A stretch of DNA of 13,129 nt from an uncultured Alphaproteobacteria bacterium. Its GTDB lineage: Bacteria; Pseudomonadota; Alphaproteobacteria; Rs-D84. The position numbers and the translations under genes were made by a program. This document shows positions 13,112-13,129 of the stretch, piece by piece (position 1 is the first letter of the stretch; the number at the start of each line of letters is the position of its first letter). The notes beneath the pieces are model-generated. The model ran no database searches. It was given only the letters and a program-made list of their open reading frames with translations, and was not told the DNA's origin. The stretch covers positions 1 to 13,129 of the forward strand of contig CALARG010000037.1 of assembly GCA_937888635.1 (NCBI GenBank), given 5' to 3'.

Positions 13112-13129
13112 GGCATGCGAATATATTGA

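Noticed and set aside
13115..13129. ATG 13115 as the start of the downstream gene
   Set aside because: It meets TGA after four codons and sits only 2 nt from AGGAGG, too close for normal initiation.

Overview
The window looks like chromosomal DNA of an alphaproteobacterium, probably an uncultured and host-associated one. The evidence is the set of proteins: an alphaproteobacterial-style UvrA whose first zinc site reads CPVSG rather than CPxCG, plus DusB, RodZ, RlmE, an FtsB/DivIC-like protein, and a tRNA-Arg with an encoded CCA. The lineage is inferred from family resemblance only. The nine genes whose stops lie in the window use TAA (6) or TAG (3), never TGA.

Layout. (a) 1-4544, minus strand: one open reading frame of at least 1514 codons with no stop before the window edge. 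It encodes a giant secreted protein with a signal peptide, a Cys-rich middle, repeated modules and oppositely charged terminal repeats. (b) 4545-5188: a strongly structured intergenic segment with a long imperfect inverted repeat, then tRNA-Arg(TCT) with its terminator. The last 19 nt of the tRNA plus the terminator are duplicated as a perfect 56-bp direct repeat 139 bp downstream, like an integration (att) scar. (c) 5189-6350, plus strand: a small membrane-anchored methyltransferase-like protein and a TspO/MBR protein, each followed by a terminator. (d) 6376-7633: a divergent pair, an FtsB/DivIC-like gene (minus) and dusB (plus). They share a promoter whose -35 and -10 elements are exactly mirror-symmetric. 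rodZ follows dusB. (e) 8596-12926, plus strand: uvrA, a free-standing SRP54/Ffh M-domain protein, an unknown 87-residue protein and rlmE, closely packed as an operon. (f) 12927-13129: a promoter and a leader with competing hairpins, an intrinsic terminator, a 20-codon ORF, and a hairpin that hides a strong Shine-Dalgarno sequence. The gene it would control lies beyond the window.

Functionally, uvrA acts in nucleotide excision repair. dusB, rlmE and the tRNA belong to RNA maturation and translation. rodZ and the FtsB-like gene belong to cell shape and division. The most unusual items are the orphan Ffh M domain lacking its GTPase (NG) domain, the giant secreted protein, the structured RNA-like region upstream of it, the duplicated tRNA end, and the attenuator-like leader at the right edge. 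Several genes (the methyltransferase-like gene, ftsB-like, dusB, uvrA) have a -10 box only 4-9 nt before the start codon and no Shine-Dalgarno sequence, which suggests frequent leaderless mRNAs.
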